NCBI RefSeq assembly: GCF_018853445.1
Contig: NZ_JABELD010000062.1
Location: 1-64,000 of the forward strand
Reading direction: 5' to 3'
Origin: Acidithiobacillus concretivorus
GTDB lineage: Bacteria; Pseudomonadota; Gammaproteobacteria; Acidithiobacillales; Acidithiobacillaceae
DNA length: 64,000 nucleotides
Shown: one piece after another, positions 18,292 through 27,517 of the stretch
Position numbering within the stretch: the stretch's first letter is position 1
Layout: every line of letters begins with the position of its first letter
Notes under the pieces: model-generated
Databases searched by the model: none
Told to the model about the DNA's origin: nothing
The model's input: the letters and a program-made list of their open reading frames with translations, nothing else
Position numbers and translations under genes: made by a program

Positions 18292-19440
18292 ATGGAAAAA
18301 AGCAGCGTGCTGGCCTTGGCCGAAGATCTGATCTCCCGACCTTCAGTGACCCCGGAAGATGCTGGCTGTCAAAATCTGCTGATTGCGCGCCTGGAAGCGC
18401 TGGGTTTTCGGGTGACCCGTCTGGCAGCGGGTGGTGTTGAGAATTTCTGGGCAGAACGCGGTTCATCCGGGCCTTATCTCTGCTTTGCCGGGCATACGGA
18501 TGTGGTGCCCACCGGCCCGCTGGAAGCCTGGCACAGTGATCCCTTCACCCCCAGCATTCGCGACGGCATGCTCTATGGACGCGGTGCCGCCGATATGAAA
18601 GGCAGCTTGGCAGCGATGATCGTGGCGGCTGAACATTTTATCGCCCGGCATCCAGATCACGGCGGCCGCCTCGCATTTCTGATTACCTCTGACGAGGAAG
18701 GTATTGCGACCCATGGCACCCGCCACGTCGTGGATTGGCTGCGTGATCAGAATACCCAGATTGACTGGTGCGTGGTGGGTGAGCCGTCATCGGAAAACCG
18801 CCTGGGTGATATCATTAAAAACGGGCGGCGCGGATCCCTGAACGGGCGCCTGACCGTGCAGGGTGTGCAGGGCCATGTAGCCTATCCTGACAAGGCCGAT
18901 AATCCCATTCATCGGGCTTTTCGCCCGCTGGCCGATCTGGTGGATCAACAATGGGATGCGGGCAACCAGTTTTTTCCGCCCACCCGTTTGCAGTTTTCCA
19001 ATATTCACGCAGGCACCGGCGCCAATAATGTCATTCCGGGCCAGCTCAGTGCCGACTTCAACTTCCGCTTTTCTACGGAATCTACCCCGGAATCCCTAAA
19101 GGCTGGCGTCCATGGTCTTCTCGATGCTGCGCCAATCAATTATCAGATTGACTGGCAATTGTCGGGACCACCCTTTTTTACGGCACCCGGCCCCCTGGTG
19201 GCGGCCACCCAGCACGCCCTGGAAAAAGTGCTCGGTCATCCGGCCAGTCTTTCTACGGGTGGAGGGACTTCCGATGGGCGTTTCATTGCGCAACTGGGAG
19301 GCCAGGTGGTTGAGCTCGGCCCCATCAACAGTACCATTCACAAGCTTAATGAATGTGTAGCCGTGACAGACCTGGAAGATTTGTCACGGATTTACAGCGA
19401 AATCATGATTCATTTATTGGGTTCCTGTCCGAATGATTAA
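18292..19440 (+). CDS. dapE: Succinyl-diaminopimelate desuccinylase
   Basis: 382 residues of the M20 zinc peptidase family. Metal-site segments are [34 protein letters not shown] and, near the C-terminus, [11 protein letters not shown]; the dimerisation insert lies at about 180-295. It releases LL-diaminopimelate from the succinyl intermediate. GAAGGAAG lies upstream of the ATG. The stop overlaps the next gene start by 8 bases, so the RlpA-like gene is coupled to the dap operon. Confidence 0.96.
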   Translation: MEKSSVLALAEDLISRPSVTPEDAGCQNLLIARLEALGFRVTRLAAGGVENFWAERGSSGPYLCFAGHTDVVPTGPLEAWHSDPFTPSIRDGMLYGRGAADMKGSLAAMIVAAEHFIARHPDHGGRLAFLITSDEEGIATHGTRHVVDWLRDQNTQIDWCVVGEPSSENRLGDIIKNGRRGSLNGRLTVQGVQGHVAYPDKADNPIHRAFRPLADLVDQQWDAGNQFFPPTRLQFSNIHAGTGANNVIPGQLSADFNFRFSTESTPESLKAGVHGLLDAAPINYQIDWQLSGPPFFTAPGPLVAATQHALEKVLGHPASLSTGGGTSDGRFIAQLGGQVVELGPINSTIHKLNECVAVTDLEDLSRIYSEIMIHLLGSCPND

Positions 19441-20254
19441 GCCTATATCACACGCATTATATGGCCTGCTGAGCGTCGCTGCGTTGCTGATGAGTGGTTG
19501 CGCCGGCGTCAACCAGAAGGAGGCCCCTCAGGGCAACTTCACCGCCCAGGCGGCTGCGGCAAGCTGCAGTGCGCCGGCTCCCAACCTGCGGGCAGCCTAC
19601 AATCGCAGCTATCAGATTCATGGACGCCTGTATCATCCCCTGCAAAGTGCTGCCGGCTACAATGTGCGTGGCCTGGCTTCCTGGTATGGCTGGGAATCCG
19701 GTTCCAAAACTTCCATGGGAACCCCTTTTCGTCCCCGGGCTTATACGGCGGCCAGCCGTGACTTACCGCTCCCTACCTGTGCCCGGGTCACCAATTTGAG
19801 CAATGGTCGTAGTATTGTGGTTCTGGTGAATGATCGAGGACCCTTTGTGGATGGACGCAGCATGGATCTCTCCTATGGTGCCGCCAGCGCCTTGGGGATG
19901 ACCCGCCAAGGTACAGCCGCCGTGCAGATTGTCGCGCTCGCCCCCTCCAGCATAACCCCAACCGGAGTAAATAGTTCCGAGGCCAGCCCACCCATGCATA
20001 CCCTAGAAATTCAAGGGCCAACCCAAACCTATTTGCAAACCGGCGCTTTCAAAGCCCTAATCCACGCGACCGCAGAACGGAATCGCCTGATTTCCGCTGG
20101 TTTCCAGGATGTATTGATTGTGCCTGGCCTGGTTAAAGGTCAGCAGTTTTACAAAGTGCAGGTAGGCCCCCTTCCCGATGGTATTGCTGCCGTACAAGCT
20201 GTCGCCGCCATGAAAAAAATGGGATTTCATGATTTTTATCCGGTCGAACAATAA
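19433..20254 (+). CDS. rlpA: RlpA-like double-psi beta-barrel lipoprotein with SPOR domain
   Basis: 273 residues: lipoprotein signal ending LLMSGCAG, a double-psi beta-barrel domain (about 75-165, [11 protein letters not shown] through [20 protein letters not shown]), and a C-terminal SPOR domain (about 195-273) that in the family binds denuded glycan at division sites. In Pseudomonas RlpA, a septal lytic transglycosylase, the residues TASGERYD and TAAHKTLP carry the catalytic Glu and a conserved His. The aligned positions here read TSMGTPFR and TAASRDLP, so both are replaced, while the Asp of VNDRGPF is kept. It may bind rather than cut glycan. Coupled to dapE by an 8-base overlap. Confidence 0.85.
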   Translation: MIKPISHALYGLLSVAALLMSGCAGVNQKEAPQGNFTAQAAAASCSAPAPNLRAAYNRSYQIHGRLYHPLQSAAGYNVRGLASWYGWESGSKTSMGTPFRPRAYTAASRDLPLPTCARVTNLSNGRSIVVLVNDRGPFVDGRSMDLSYGAASALGMTRQGTAAVQIVALAPSSITPTGVNSSEASPPMHTLEIQGPTQTYLQTGAFKALIHATAERNRLISAGFQDVLIVPGLVKGQQFYKVQVGPLPDGIAAVQAVAAMKKMGFHDFYPVEQ

Positions 20255-20265
20255 GCGGTTTGGTA

Positions 20266-21210
20266 ATGCGTGACTTCATCTGGCCGAATTTTTATATTGT
20301 CGGTGCGGTGAAAAGCGGTACGACTTCCCTTTATGCTTATCTGAAGCAGCATCCGCAGGTTTTTCTGCCTAACATGAAGGAACCGCACTATTTCACCCAA
20401 GCCCATCCGCGACCCGAGCAAGATCATTTAATCCAGCGCGTATCCAGCGAGAGTGAATACCAACATTTGTACCGGGGATCAGAAAATTTTTCATGCGTAG
20501 GAGATGCCAGCCCATCTTATTTATGGTGCCCAGAAGCTGCGGAACGCATTTATCAAGTAAGACCAGATGCCCGGATGATCGTCATTTTACGCGATCCGGT
20601 GCAGCGTGCTTATGCCCAATACCTCATGGACCATAATGAAGGCGTTATTAACTTGCCATTTTTAGCCGCCTTGAAAAAAGACTGGACACGCCCGGACAAG
20701 GGTTGGGGCGTGTCCCAATTATATCTGGAACTCGGCCAATACGCCGCACAGATTTCCAGATACCAGCAGCGTTTTGGTACTGAAAACGTCCATATCTGCT
20801 TGCTGGAAGACCTCAAAAAAAATCCTGCAGAGGTCCTCAAAAACATCTGCGAGTTTCTGGGAATTGATCCTCAGGCTATCAATCATATTGATCTACAATC
20901 TATCCATAATGCCTATCGCCTGCCACGGGGAAACTGGGCGCGCATACTTGCCAGTCATCCCATCAGCCGCCGCATTGGAGAACACTTTTTCCCCCGTCGT
21001 TGGGGAGATTACATCTGGCGCCACTTTTTCCTGATGAAAAGCCATAAACCGCCCATCGATGTCGAAGCCCGGAGTTTTTTACAAGCCTTTTATGAACCGG
21101 AAATCCAGCAACTGGAGAAACTACTGGATCGACCACTACCGGAGCTCCGGAGTTCCTGGAAAAACCAGAATGCACGCAAAGGCTTCGAGTCAACGCAACA
21201 GGGAACTTAA
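20266..21210 (+). CDS. Sulfotransferase (PAPS-dependent family)
   Basis: 314 residues from ATG 20266; a TTG two codons upstream is less likely. The 5'-phosphosulfate loop is VGAVKSGTTSLYAYL, and the 3'-phosphate motif is ILRDPVQRAYAQYLMDHNE, as in heparan-sulfate-type sulfotransferases. There is no signal peptide or clear membrane segment, so it should act in the cytoplasm, probably on a carbohydrate or lipid acceptor. It starts 11 bases after the rlpA stop and could belong to that operon. No PAPS synthesis genes are in view. A role in decorating an envelope glycan is an inference from the envelope genes around it. Confidence 0.85.
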   Translation: MRDFIWPNFYIVGAVKSGTTSLYAYLKQHPQVFLPNMKEPHYFTQAHPRPEQDHLIQRVSSESEYQHLYRGSENFSCVGDASPSYLWCPEAAERIYQVRPDARMIVILRDPVQRAYAQYLMDHNEGVINLPFLAALKKDWTRPDKGWGVSQLYLELGQYAAQISRYQQRFGTENVHICLLEDLKKNPAEVLKNICEFLGIDPQAINHIDLQSIHNAYRLPRGNWARILASHPISRRIGEHFFPRRWGDYIWRHFFLMKSHKPPIDVEARSFLQAFYEPEIQQLEKLLDRPLPELRSSWKNQNARKGFESTQQGT

Positions 21211-21285
21211 ATCATCTTACGAATGACTAATTACCATGTAAAATTACACCAATAATCACCACAAAGACCATCGAAAAGGACTGTC

Positions 21286-22284
21286 ATGCTGTTACCAGCA
21301 TCGCCCACCGCTGCTGTGGTTTCCAGTGCCTCCCCAACAGTCCTGAGCGCCAAGGAAACGCGGCATATTTTGATTCATCTTCATTACCTTCCGCTGGTCC
21401 CAGAAAAATATTTGGGCACGCATGGGCATATTCATAAAACTTACCTGTGGCGCTTTAAAATTCCGCGAGCCTTGCAGGCCCTTGCCGCATCAGATTCCTG
21501 GCAAGATCCCTGGAATCCGTTGGTACTGGGTGCGTTGTATCAGTTCGAAGCGGTGCATAATCTACCGATAGTCCCAGGCGGAATGGGCATACGAGGATTA
21601 CCGCTGAACATAGAAAAAGCCCTGTTACACGCAAAAAAAACAGATCCGGATCCCTGGACCTGGATACTGGTGACCAAATTTCCGCGCCCGGAAGAAATTC
21701 ATTTGTTTATGGGTGGGCGTGGCTGGATTTTCCAAAGCAAAGCCAATACCGGCGTCATGCATGCGACTCCAGATGGGACCTGGCCGGTTTATGCCCGTGA
21801 TACCCATACCGCCATGGTTGGCCGCTTTCCCATACCAGTATCCCACGCGCAAATACGCTTATATGAGGCCGCGAAGTCGGCGGGTTATGCCCTCCAATCC
21901 GTGCATTATTCCCACTATCACCACCACTGGGTGCAGTACCAACATTATGATGACCCGGATATCCGTTGGGTTAATTATTTCGACAGAGGCCGTGCCGTAC
22001 ATTTTTACCCCCGGACCAATTACGGCTTTCCCCAAAGTGCAGGATGCGTGGAGCTTCCCGAAAGCGCGGCACGCAAAGTGTACGGACTCATCCATTATGG
22101 AACGCCTGTTACCGTCAGCCACGCTGCAATCGGCTCCTGGGATCCGCCAGGAAGTCAGTATCTGAAAGAACCCCTGAACATTAAACCACTCCATTTGGCT
22201 TATCGAGAAATCGCTGCCAAATCCACAGCACGCAGCGTACATCTGCAATTGGTGGAAACGAGCGCTTCAAACGCGCATCAGTAG
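21286..22284 (+). CDS. YkuD-type L,D-transpeptidase domain protein
   Basis: 332 residues with AAAAGGA just upstream of the ATG. The C-terminal third holds the catalytic signature, VHFYPRTNYGFPQ followed by SAGCVELPESAARKVYGLI, with the nucleophilic cysteine in SAGC (the common form is SHGC; the alanine form also occurs in the family). Residues 60-100 resemble a peptidoglycan-binding helical segment. I see no Sec signal, lipobox or twin-arginine motif at the N-terminus, which is odd for an enzyme that should crosslink peptidoglycan in the periplasm. It is the last gene of the plus-strand wall block and is convergent with ppiD across a palindromic repeat. Confidence 0.75.
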   Translation: MLLPASPTAAVVSSASPTVLSAKETRHILIHLHYLPLVPEKYLGTHGHIHKTYLWRFKIPRALQALAASDSWQDPWNPLVLGALYQFEAVHNLPIVPGGMGIRGLPLNIEKALLHAKKTDPDPWTWILVTKFPRPEEIHLFMGGRGWIFQSKANTGVMHATPDGTWPVYARDTHTAMVGRFPIPVSHAQIRLYEAAKSAGYALQSVHYSHYHHHWVQYQHYDDPDIRWVNYFDRGRAVHFYPRTNYGFPQSAGCVELPESAARKVYGLIHYGTPVTVSHAAIGSWDPPGSQYLKEPLNIKPLHLAYREIAAKSTARSVHLQLVETSASNAHQ

Positions 22285-22300
22285 GCCAAAATCAGCAGCC

Positions 22301-22496
22301 TAAAAACGGGCAGTGGGCCTGAAGGCTTTGCAGCGACTTTGTCCCGCGCCGTTGTTGTTCTTGGTGAAATCCTGCGCCCGTCAGGAGAGCTGTTTGAGCC
22401 CAAAGGGCGAGTTCTCTCCTGACAGCAGGATGAACCTTAGAACAACAGGCAAGGGGCGTTGGAGCAAAAAGCCTTCAGGCCCACTGCCCGTTTTTA
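22301..22496. repeat. Large imperfect palindrome: head-to-head pair of a dispersed repeat
   Basis: A 196-base structure between the convergent YkuD and ppiD genes. Outer arms 22301-22329 and 22468-22496 are perfect 29-base inverted repeats. Inner arms 22380-22389 and 22414-22423 are perfect over 10 bases, and a GCCC-AAA-GGGC hairpin (22398-22408) sits at the centre. The sections between are partly complementary (GTTGTTCT, ATCCTGC). The left half from about 22321 to 22389 recurs in inverted orientation at 58033-58101. It resembles a REP/BIME or MITE-type element and may also terminate transcription from both sides. Confidence 0.85.
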
Positions 22497-22534
22497 AAAA
22501 ATTCCGATCGTTAACGTGGATACTTTAGCAAGAA

Positions 22535-24103
22535 TTATTGGCTGCTCGCAGCCGCGAGCTTCGCAGCGTCGATTTTTACCTTGGCATGATCGCGCAGATC
22601 ACGCAAATAAGCTGCCGACAACAATCTTCCCCGTTGTTCTTCCAGTGACGCACGAATTTCGTCTGTCACCTTGGGATTAACGGCTACTGAAGACGGGGCC
22701 ATCACCTGAGTCACCGCAAATACCGTGTAGCCATCCTGCCCACGCACCATACCCATGGAAGGTATATGCTGCACAGGAGCTGGAGCATCAAATGCTGCGT
22801 TCAGCAAAGTCGGAGACAGACCCCGAGCATCTTTCCGGGTAACATTCAAATGGACTTTGACAGGATAAGTACCATCTGCACTCAACATTTCCACCTTACC
22901 GGCTTTACGGGCTGAAGCCAGCAAGGCTTCCGCTTTGCTTTTTGCCAGTTGCGTGGCTTTTTCTGCCGTTAATTGAGCCGTAATTTGACTTTGGACTGCC
23001 GCTAAAGTCTGGGCTCTACCCGGGGTATAATGGACCAAGTGGACGGCCATCAAATCGCCATTTTTCAGGGTCAGGGCCGAGCTGTTTTTACCAGCCAATA
23101 CGGCTTTACTGAAAGCCAGGTCCAACGCCTTCGAATCAGCAAAGGGCCCACTGGATAATTCTTTTCCGGCGGTAAGCTGCCCACTCGATTCAATGCTGAG
23201 GTGATACGCCTTGGCCAGCGACTGGAGTCCATCGGGACTACTGAAGAGGCGATCCTTGAAATTTTCAACTTGGGCCTGAAAAGCATTTTCCGCAGCCTGA
23301 TCTGTCTTTTCTGAATGGTTGCTTCCGGAAGCAGCCGCTGCAGTAACGTCTTTTACCGATATCTGGTTCGCGCCGCGAAAGTTTTGTGGTCCCATAACCA
23401 CGTATTGCACTTCAACCTCAGCAGGCAACTGGAATTCGGATAAGTGCGACTGATAAAAAGATTGCACTGCTGCCGCATCCGGCTTGGCCTGCTCAGCAAA
23501 ATGCGCATCAGTGATGGTCACTGTGCTGATATCCCGATATTCCTGCGACCAACCCCATACTTCAGTAGCTGCCTGATCAGAAGCATTGGCAATAATTTGA
23601 GGCACTACCTGAAGTTGCTCCAGCCGCATACTTTCCCGCAACATACCTTCAAATTGTGCTGGCGTCATCCCGTTGGCGGCTAATAATTTCTGGTATTTGG
23701 CTTTGGAAAAAACACCTTTTTCCTGAAAGGCCGGAATGGCTTCAACTTTTTTGGCCAAGGCCGTATCCGACACCTGTAAACCCAGGTGTCCTGCTTCGGT
23801 GCCCAATAATATATTATCAATCAATCCATTCAGTACATCGTGCGCAAAGCTGCTCTGCTGTGCCATTTTAGCAGCCGTTGCTGCTCCAAAAACATGACTA
23901 TAACGTGCTTGCGCTTCTTCCAGACGTTTATGAAATACGGCTTCAGTAATTTTTTGGCCATTTACGGATGCTACAGCCGAAGGCCCAGAACTGCCGGACA
24001 TCAAATAACCACTAACGCCCCAGAGGACAAAAGACAAAGCAATGAGTACCATGATTATTTTGGCAATAAATGATTGTCCAAAATTACGAAATACATCCAT
24101 CAT
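22535..24103 (-). CDS. ppiD: PpiD/SurA-type periplasmic peptidyl-prolyl isomerase-like folding factor
   Basis: 522 residues. One N-terminal membrane anchor (FIAKIIMVLIALSFVLWGV) follows a short cytosolic tail, then a SurA-like N-terminal chaperone domain (ASVNGQKITEAVFHKRLEEA) and a long periplasmic part with the parvulin-type region at about 220-350. PpiD helps newly exported proteins fold at the SecYEG exit. The parvulin region has an insert rich in serine and alanine and weak family motifs, so isomerase activity is doubtful, as for other PpiD proteins. The lon-hupB-ppiD order is standard. Confidence 0.9.
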   Translation of the reverse strand: MMDVFRNFGQSFIAKIIMVLIALSFVLWGVSGYLMSGSSGPSAVASVNGQKITEAVFHKRLEEAQARYSHVFGAATAAKMAQQSSFAHDVLNGLIDNILLGTEAGHLGLQVSDTALAKKVEAIPAFQEKGVFSKAKYQKLLAANGMTPAQFEGMLRESMRLEQLQVVPQIIANASDQAATEVWGWSQEYRDISTVTITDAHFAEQAKPDAAAVQSFYQSHLSEFQLPAEVEVQYVVMGPQNFRGANQISVKDVTAAAASGSNHSEKTDQAAENAFQAQVENFKDRLFSSPDGLQSLAKAYHLSIESSGQLTAGKELSSGPFADSKALDLAFSKAVLAGKNSSALTLKNGDLMAVHLVHYTPGRAQTLAAVQSQITAQLTAEKATQLAKSKAEALLASARKAGKVEMLSADGTYPVKVHLNVTRKDARGLSPTLLNAAFDAPAPVQHIPSMGMVRGQDGYTVFAVTQVMAPSSVAVNPKVTDEIRASLEEQRGRLLSAAYLRDLRDHAKVKIDAAKLAAASSQ

Positions 24104-24231
24104 AATTAGAATCCTCGCGAAACGTCACTCTGGTATGCATGACCACTGCAAAGGTGGGTGAAAGCCTTTCTGACTACGAATAACACCTGGATATAACCAA
24201 AGCGAATCAGGGATTATCCACCTTAAAATAA

Positions 24232-24258
24232 CAAAAAAGCGCCCACTTGCGAGGGCGC
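24232..24258 (-). terminator. Rho-independent terminator after tRNA-Asp
   Basis: Inverted repeat GCGCCC/GGGCGC (24239-24244 and 24253-24258) with an 8-base loop. On the minus strand it is followed by a run of six T (24233-24238). It would end the hupB-tRNA-Val-tRNA-Asp transcript. Confidence 0.75.
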
Positions 24259-24269
24259 CTTTCTTCATT

Positions 24270-24346
24270 TGGCGGGGCGGACGGGGCTCGAACCCGCGAC
24301 CTCCGGCGTGACAGGCCGGCATTCTAACCAACTGAACTACCACCCC
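24270..24346 (-). tRNA. tRNA-Asp (GTC)
   Basis: 77 bases with encoded CCA. The acceptor pairs GGGGTGG with CCGCCCC (one G-T pair). The anticodon stem CCGGC/GCCGG encloses CTGTCAC, giving GTC. It lies 10 bases from tRNA-Val on the same strand. Confidence 0.97.
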
Positions 24347-24356
24347 AATAAATTGG

Positions 24357-24432
24357 TGGTGGGCGGTGAGGGGCTCGAACCCCCGACATTCGGCGTGTAA
24401 AGCCGACGCTCTACCAACTGAGCTAACCGCCC
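24357..24432 (-). tRNA. tRNA-Val (TAC)
   Basis: 76 bases with encoded CCA. The acceptor arm GGGCGGT/ACCGCCC is perfect and the anticodon loop TTTACAC gives TAC. Its 5' end is only 12 bases after the hupB stop codon, leaving no room for a separate consensus promoter, so it is probably processed from the hupB transcript. Confidence 0.97.
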
Positions 24433-24444
24433 TAACCAGACGCG

Positions 24445-24717
24445 CTAGTTTACTGCATCACGCAGTGCTTTACCAGCTTTAAATTTAGGTGTGCGACTAG
24501 CGGCAATCATGATTTCTGCGCCCGTAGCAGGATTCCGACCCTTACGCGCTTCGCGTTCGGAAACCAGGAAAGAACCAAAACCTACCAGAGTGACCTGATC
24601 ACCCGCTTTCAAGGCAGCGGTAACCACTTTGATAGCGGCATCCAAGGTATGCCCTGCGGCGGCACGCGTAACACCTGCTTCTTCTGCAATTTTTTCGATC
24701 AATTCGGATTTGTTCAT
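24445..24717 (-). CDS. hupB: DNA-binding protein HU
   Basis: 90 residues, the normal HU length: [20 protein letters not shown] at the N-terminus, the [18 protein letters not shown] hinge and the DNA-binding beta-arm with [10 protein letters not shown], and a C-terminal [12 protein letters not shown]. It compacts DNA as a dimer. A strong predicted promoter lies at 24785-24814, with CAGGAGAAAG just before the start. The two tRNAs follow closely downstream. Confidence 0.97.
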   Translation of the reverse strand: MNKSELIEKIAEEAGVTRAAAGHTLDAAIKVVTAALKAGDQVTLVGFGSFLVSEREARKGRNPATGAEIMIAASRTPKFKAGKALRDAVN

Positions 24718-24784
24718 AATTTCTTTCTCCTGTTATAGACCCAGACACTTCTGTAAAACTACGAATCAGCTAAAACTATTAGAG

Positions 24785-24814
24785 GTTATAGCAGGGTAAA
24801 AAAACACTTGTCAA
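24785..24814 (-). promoter_or_regulatory. Predicted sigma-70 promoter of hupB
   Basis: On the minus strand, consensus TTGACA (24809-24814) and TATAAC (24785-24790) are 18 bases apart, about 70 bases upstream of the hupB start. The rest of the 278-base gap between hupB and lon is AT-rich and shows no other gene. Confidence 0.65.
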
Positions 24815-24951
24815 GATCATCAACAAAATCTACAAATGATTTCACATGTTAGACCCTATCCATCTTAAAAATTTAGTCGTGATTTAGCGACGGTCATGCA
24901 TTAATCAGCAGCAGATTATCAACATTGCCAGTTAATAGCAGAACATAATAT

Positions 24952-24983
24952 GGCCTCTGAAAATAATCATATTCCCAGAGGCC
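24952..24983. terminator. Inverted repeat after lon, possible terminator
   Basis: Perfect 8-base arms GGCCTCTG (24952-24959) and CAGAGGCC (24976-24983) with a 16-base AT-rich loop, starting 12 bases after the lon stop. No T-run follows on the minus strand, so termination is uncertain. Confidence 0.4.
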
Positions 24984-24995
24984 GATAACTGCAGC

Positions 24996-27431
24996 CTAGT
25001 GCGCTGTAGCCTTATCTTCCGCGTTATCTCCACCAACTGGCGGTACAACACCCAGTAGAGGTTCTCCATCATCAGGCAATGGCGCTGGCGACGTCTCCAG
25101 GGCAATAGCTAACACTTCGTCAATCCAGCGTACCGGCTTGATCGTGAGTGCATCACGCACATTTTTGGGGATTTCCTGCAAATCCTTTTCATTTTCTGCC
25201 GGTATCAGCACGGTACTGATCCCTCCGCGATGTGCCGCCAACAGTTTTTCTTTCAAACCCCCAATAGGCAGAACTTCACCACGAAGGGTGATTTCACCCG
25301 TCATGGCCACCGTAGCTTTTACCGGAATACCGGTCAGCGCAGAAACCAGTGCTGTAGCCATACCGATACCTGCGCTAGGTCCATCTTTGGGTGTCGCACC
25401 TTCCGGAACGTGAATATGGACATCCCGATTTTGATAAAAGTCAGCCGGAATACCCAACGCACGTGATCTGGCACGCACCACACTCATAGCCGCCTGAATG
25501 GACTCTTGCATAACGTCACCGAGTTTTCCGGTAATCAGGAGTTTACCCCGACCCGGTACAACCACAGCTTCAATGCTCAGCAATTCACCCCCGACTTCCG
25601 TCCAGGCCAAGCCGGTGACTTCGCCAATACGATTTTCTATTTCCGCTTTGCCATAATCAAAACGCCGAACACCCAGATATTTGTCCAGATTACGATCGGA
25701 TACCTGAATTTTAGTGCGTTTTTTGTCCAGCAAGAGCTCCTTGACGACTTTACGGCAAATGCGCGCCAGCTCCCGCTCAAGATTCCGCACCCCCGCCTCG
25801 CGCGTATAGTAACGGATGATGTCGCGAATCACGGTTTGCGAAACCTGCATCTCCCCGTCTTTCAAACCCGCTTTCTCGATTTGCTTCGGGAGCAGATATT
25901 TACTGGCAATATGGATTTTTTCATCTTCGGTATAACCGGAAATCCGGATGACTTCCATACGATCCATCAAAGGCGCCGGAATATTCAGCGTGTTGGCTGT
26001 GGTGACAAACATTACCTCAGACAAGTTAAAATCCACTTCCAGATAATGATCATTAAAAGTGGCATTCTGCTCCGGATCGAGCACTTCAAGCAGCGCCGAA
26101 GCCGGATCACCCCGAAAATCCATCGCCATTTTATCCACTTCATCCAGCAACATCAGCGGGTTGCGAGTTGCCACCTTGGCCAGACTCTGGACAATTTTTC
26201 CCGGTAATGCGCCGATATAAGTGCGCCGGTGTCCGCGAATTTCCGCCTCATCACGCACGCCGCCCAGCGACATCCGCACGAATTTGCGATTGGTGGCTTC
26301 CGCAATGGAGCGACCCAAACTGGTTTTACCAACACCGGGCGGGCCAACCAGACACAAAATGGGTCCACGACTATTACCCACACGTTCCTGCACTGCGAGA
26401 TACTCCAGTATGCGCTCCTTCACATCCTCCAGACCATAGTGGTCGGCATCCAGGATGGCCTTGGCACGCTTAAGATCCTTGGTGATCTTGCTGCGTTTCC
26501 GCCATGGAACACCCACCAACCAGTCAATGTAATTACGCACCACCGTCGCTTCTGCAGACATGGGGCTCATCATGCGCAGTTTCTTTAATTCGGCATCAGC
26601 CTTGGCCCGCACATCTTTGGGCATTCCGGCTTTTTCAATTTTACGGGCGAGTTCATCCAGTTCACTGCCGCCCTCTTCCGAAAGATCGCCGAGCTCCTTC
26701 TGAATGGCTTTCATCTGCTCATTCAAATAATACTCGCGCTGGCTTTTTTCCATTTGCCGTTTGACACGTCCACGAATCCGCTTCTCTACCTGAAGCAGAT
26801 CAATTTCGGATTCCATCATACCCAGCAGATGTTCCAACCGCACACGCGTATCTGCCTTTTCGAGAATATCCTGTTTTTCTTCGAGCTTGAGACTGAGGTG
26901 GGCAGCCACCGTATCGGCCAGTCGCGCCGGATCATCCATACTGGCCAGAGTAGACAAAATTTCCGGCGGAATTTTTTTGTTCAGCTTTACATAGGACTCG
27001 AACTGCGCACTGACTGAACGCATCAGCGCCTCCAGTTCACGATCATTGGCGGCAGCACTGACCACCACCTGGACCTGGGCGCGGAGCGATTCATCGGCTG
27101 GCAAAAAAGAAACAATCTTGGCACGATCCGTACCTTCCACCAGGACTTTTACCGTTCCATCCGGCAATTTCAGCAACTGCAAAATAGTGGCCAAGGTCCC
27201 AATGCGATAAATATTTTCCGGCTGGGGATCATCATCAGCAGCATTTTTCTGAGAAACCAACAGGATTTGTTTTTCTCCTGACATGGCTTCTTCCAGCGCG
27301 CGGATAGACTTTGCACGACCTACAAAAAGCGGGATCACCATATATGGGAAAACCACCACGTCCCGTAACGGAAGTACGGGCACCATCAGGGATTCTTCTT
27401 CTACCAGGAGACTTTTATCTATTTGCGCCAC
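24996..27431 (-). CDS. lon: ATP-dependent protease Lon
   Basis: 811 residues. The N-terminal substrate domain begins [20 protein letters not shown]. The AAA+ module has Walker [10 protein letters not shown] (near 360) and Walker [12 protein letters not shown]. The C-terminal protease domain has the catalytic serine in [12 protein letters not shown] (near 680) and the lysine region [13 protein letters not shown]. It degrades damaged and regulatory proteins in the cytoplasm. It follows clpX after 86 bases, and ends in a short acidic, proline-rich tail. Confidence 0.98.
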   Translation of the reverse strand: MAQIDKSLLVEEESLMVPVLPLRDVVVFPYMVIPLFVGRAKSIRALEEAMSGEKQILLVSQKNAADDDPQPENIYRIGTLATILQLLKLPDGTVKVLVEGTDRAKIVSFLPADESLRAQVQVVVSAAANDRELEALMRSVSAQFESYVKLNKKIPPEILSTLASMDDPARLADTVAAHLSLKLEEKQDILEKADTRVRLEHLLGMMESEIDLLQVEKRIRGRVKRQMEKSQREYYLNEQMKAIQKELGDLSEEGGSELDELARKIEKAGMPKDVRAKADAELKKLRMMSPMSAEATVVRNYIDWLVGVPWRKRSKITKDLKRAKAILDADHYGLEDVKERILEYLAVQERVGNSRGPILCLVGPPGVGKTSLGRSIAEATNRKFVRMSLGGVRDEAEIRGHRRTYIGALPGKIVQSLAKVATRNPLMLLDEVDKMAMDFRGDPASALLEVLDPEQNATFNDHYLEVDFNLSEVMFVTTANTLNIPAPLMDRMEVIRISGYTEDEKIHIASKYLLPKQIEKAGLKDGEMQVSQTVIRDIIRYYTREAGVRNLERELARICRKVVKELLLDKKRTKIQVSDRNLDKYLGVRRFDYGKAEIENRIGEVTGLAWTEVGGELLSIEAVVVPGRGKLLITGKLGDVMQESIQAAMSVVRARSRALGIPADFYQNRDVHIHVPEGATPKDGPSAGIGMATALVSALTGIPVKATVAMTGEITLRGEVLPIGGLKEKLLAAHRGGISTVLIPAENEKDLQEIPKNVRDALTIKPVRWIDEVLAIALETSPAPLPDDGEPLLGVVPPVGGDNAEDKATAH

Positions 27432-27478
27432 GGTTCACTCCAGAAATTCGATGATAACCATCATTAGGAAAGCAGATT

Positions 27479-27509
27479 GGGGCGCATGATCGAGTTTTCA
27501 ACGCGCCCC
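27479..27509. repeat. Inverted repeat between clpX and lon
   Basis: GGGGCGC (27479-27485) and GCGCCCC (27503-27509), perfect 7-base arms around a 17-base loop in the 86-base clpX-lon gap. No T-run follows directly on the minus strand. It may be an attenuator or an RNA stability hairpin. Confidence 0.35.
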
Positions 27510-27517
27510 TGCTTGTT

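Noticed and set aside
25506-26207. 233-codon open frame opposite lon
   Set aside because: Shadow of lon; nothing recognisable in the translation.
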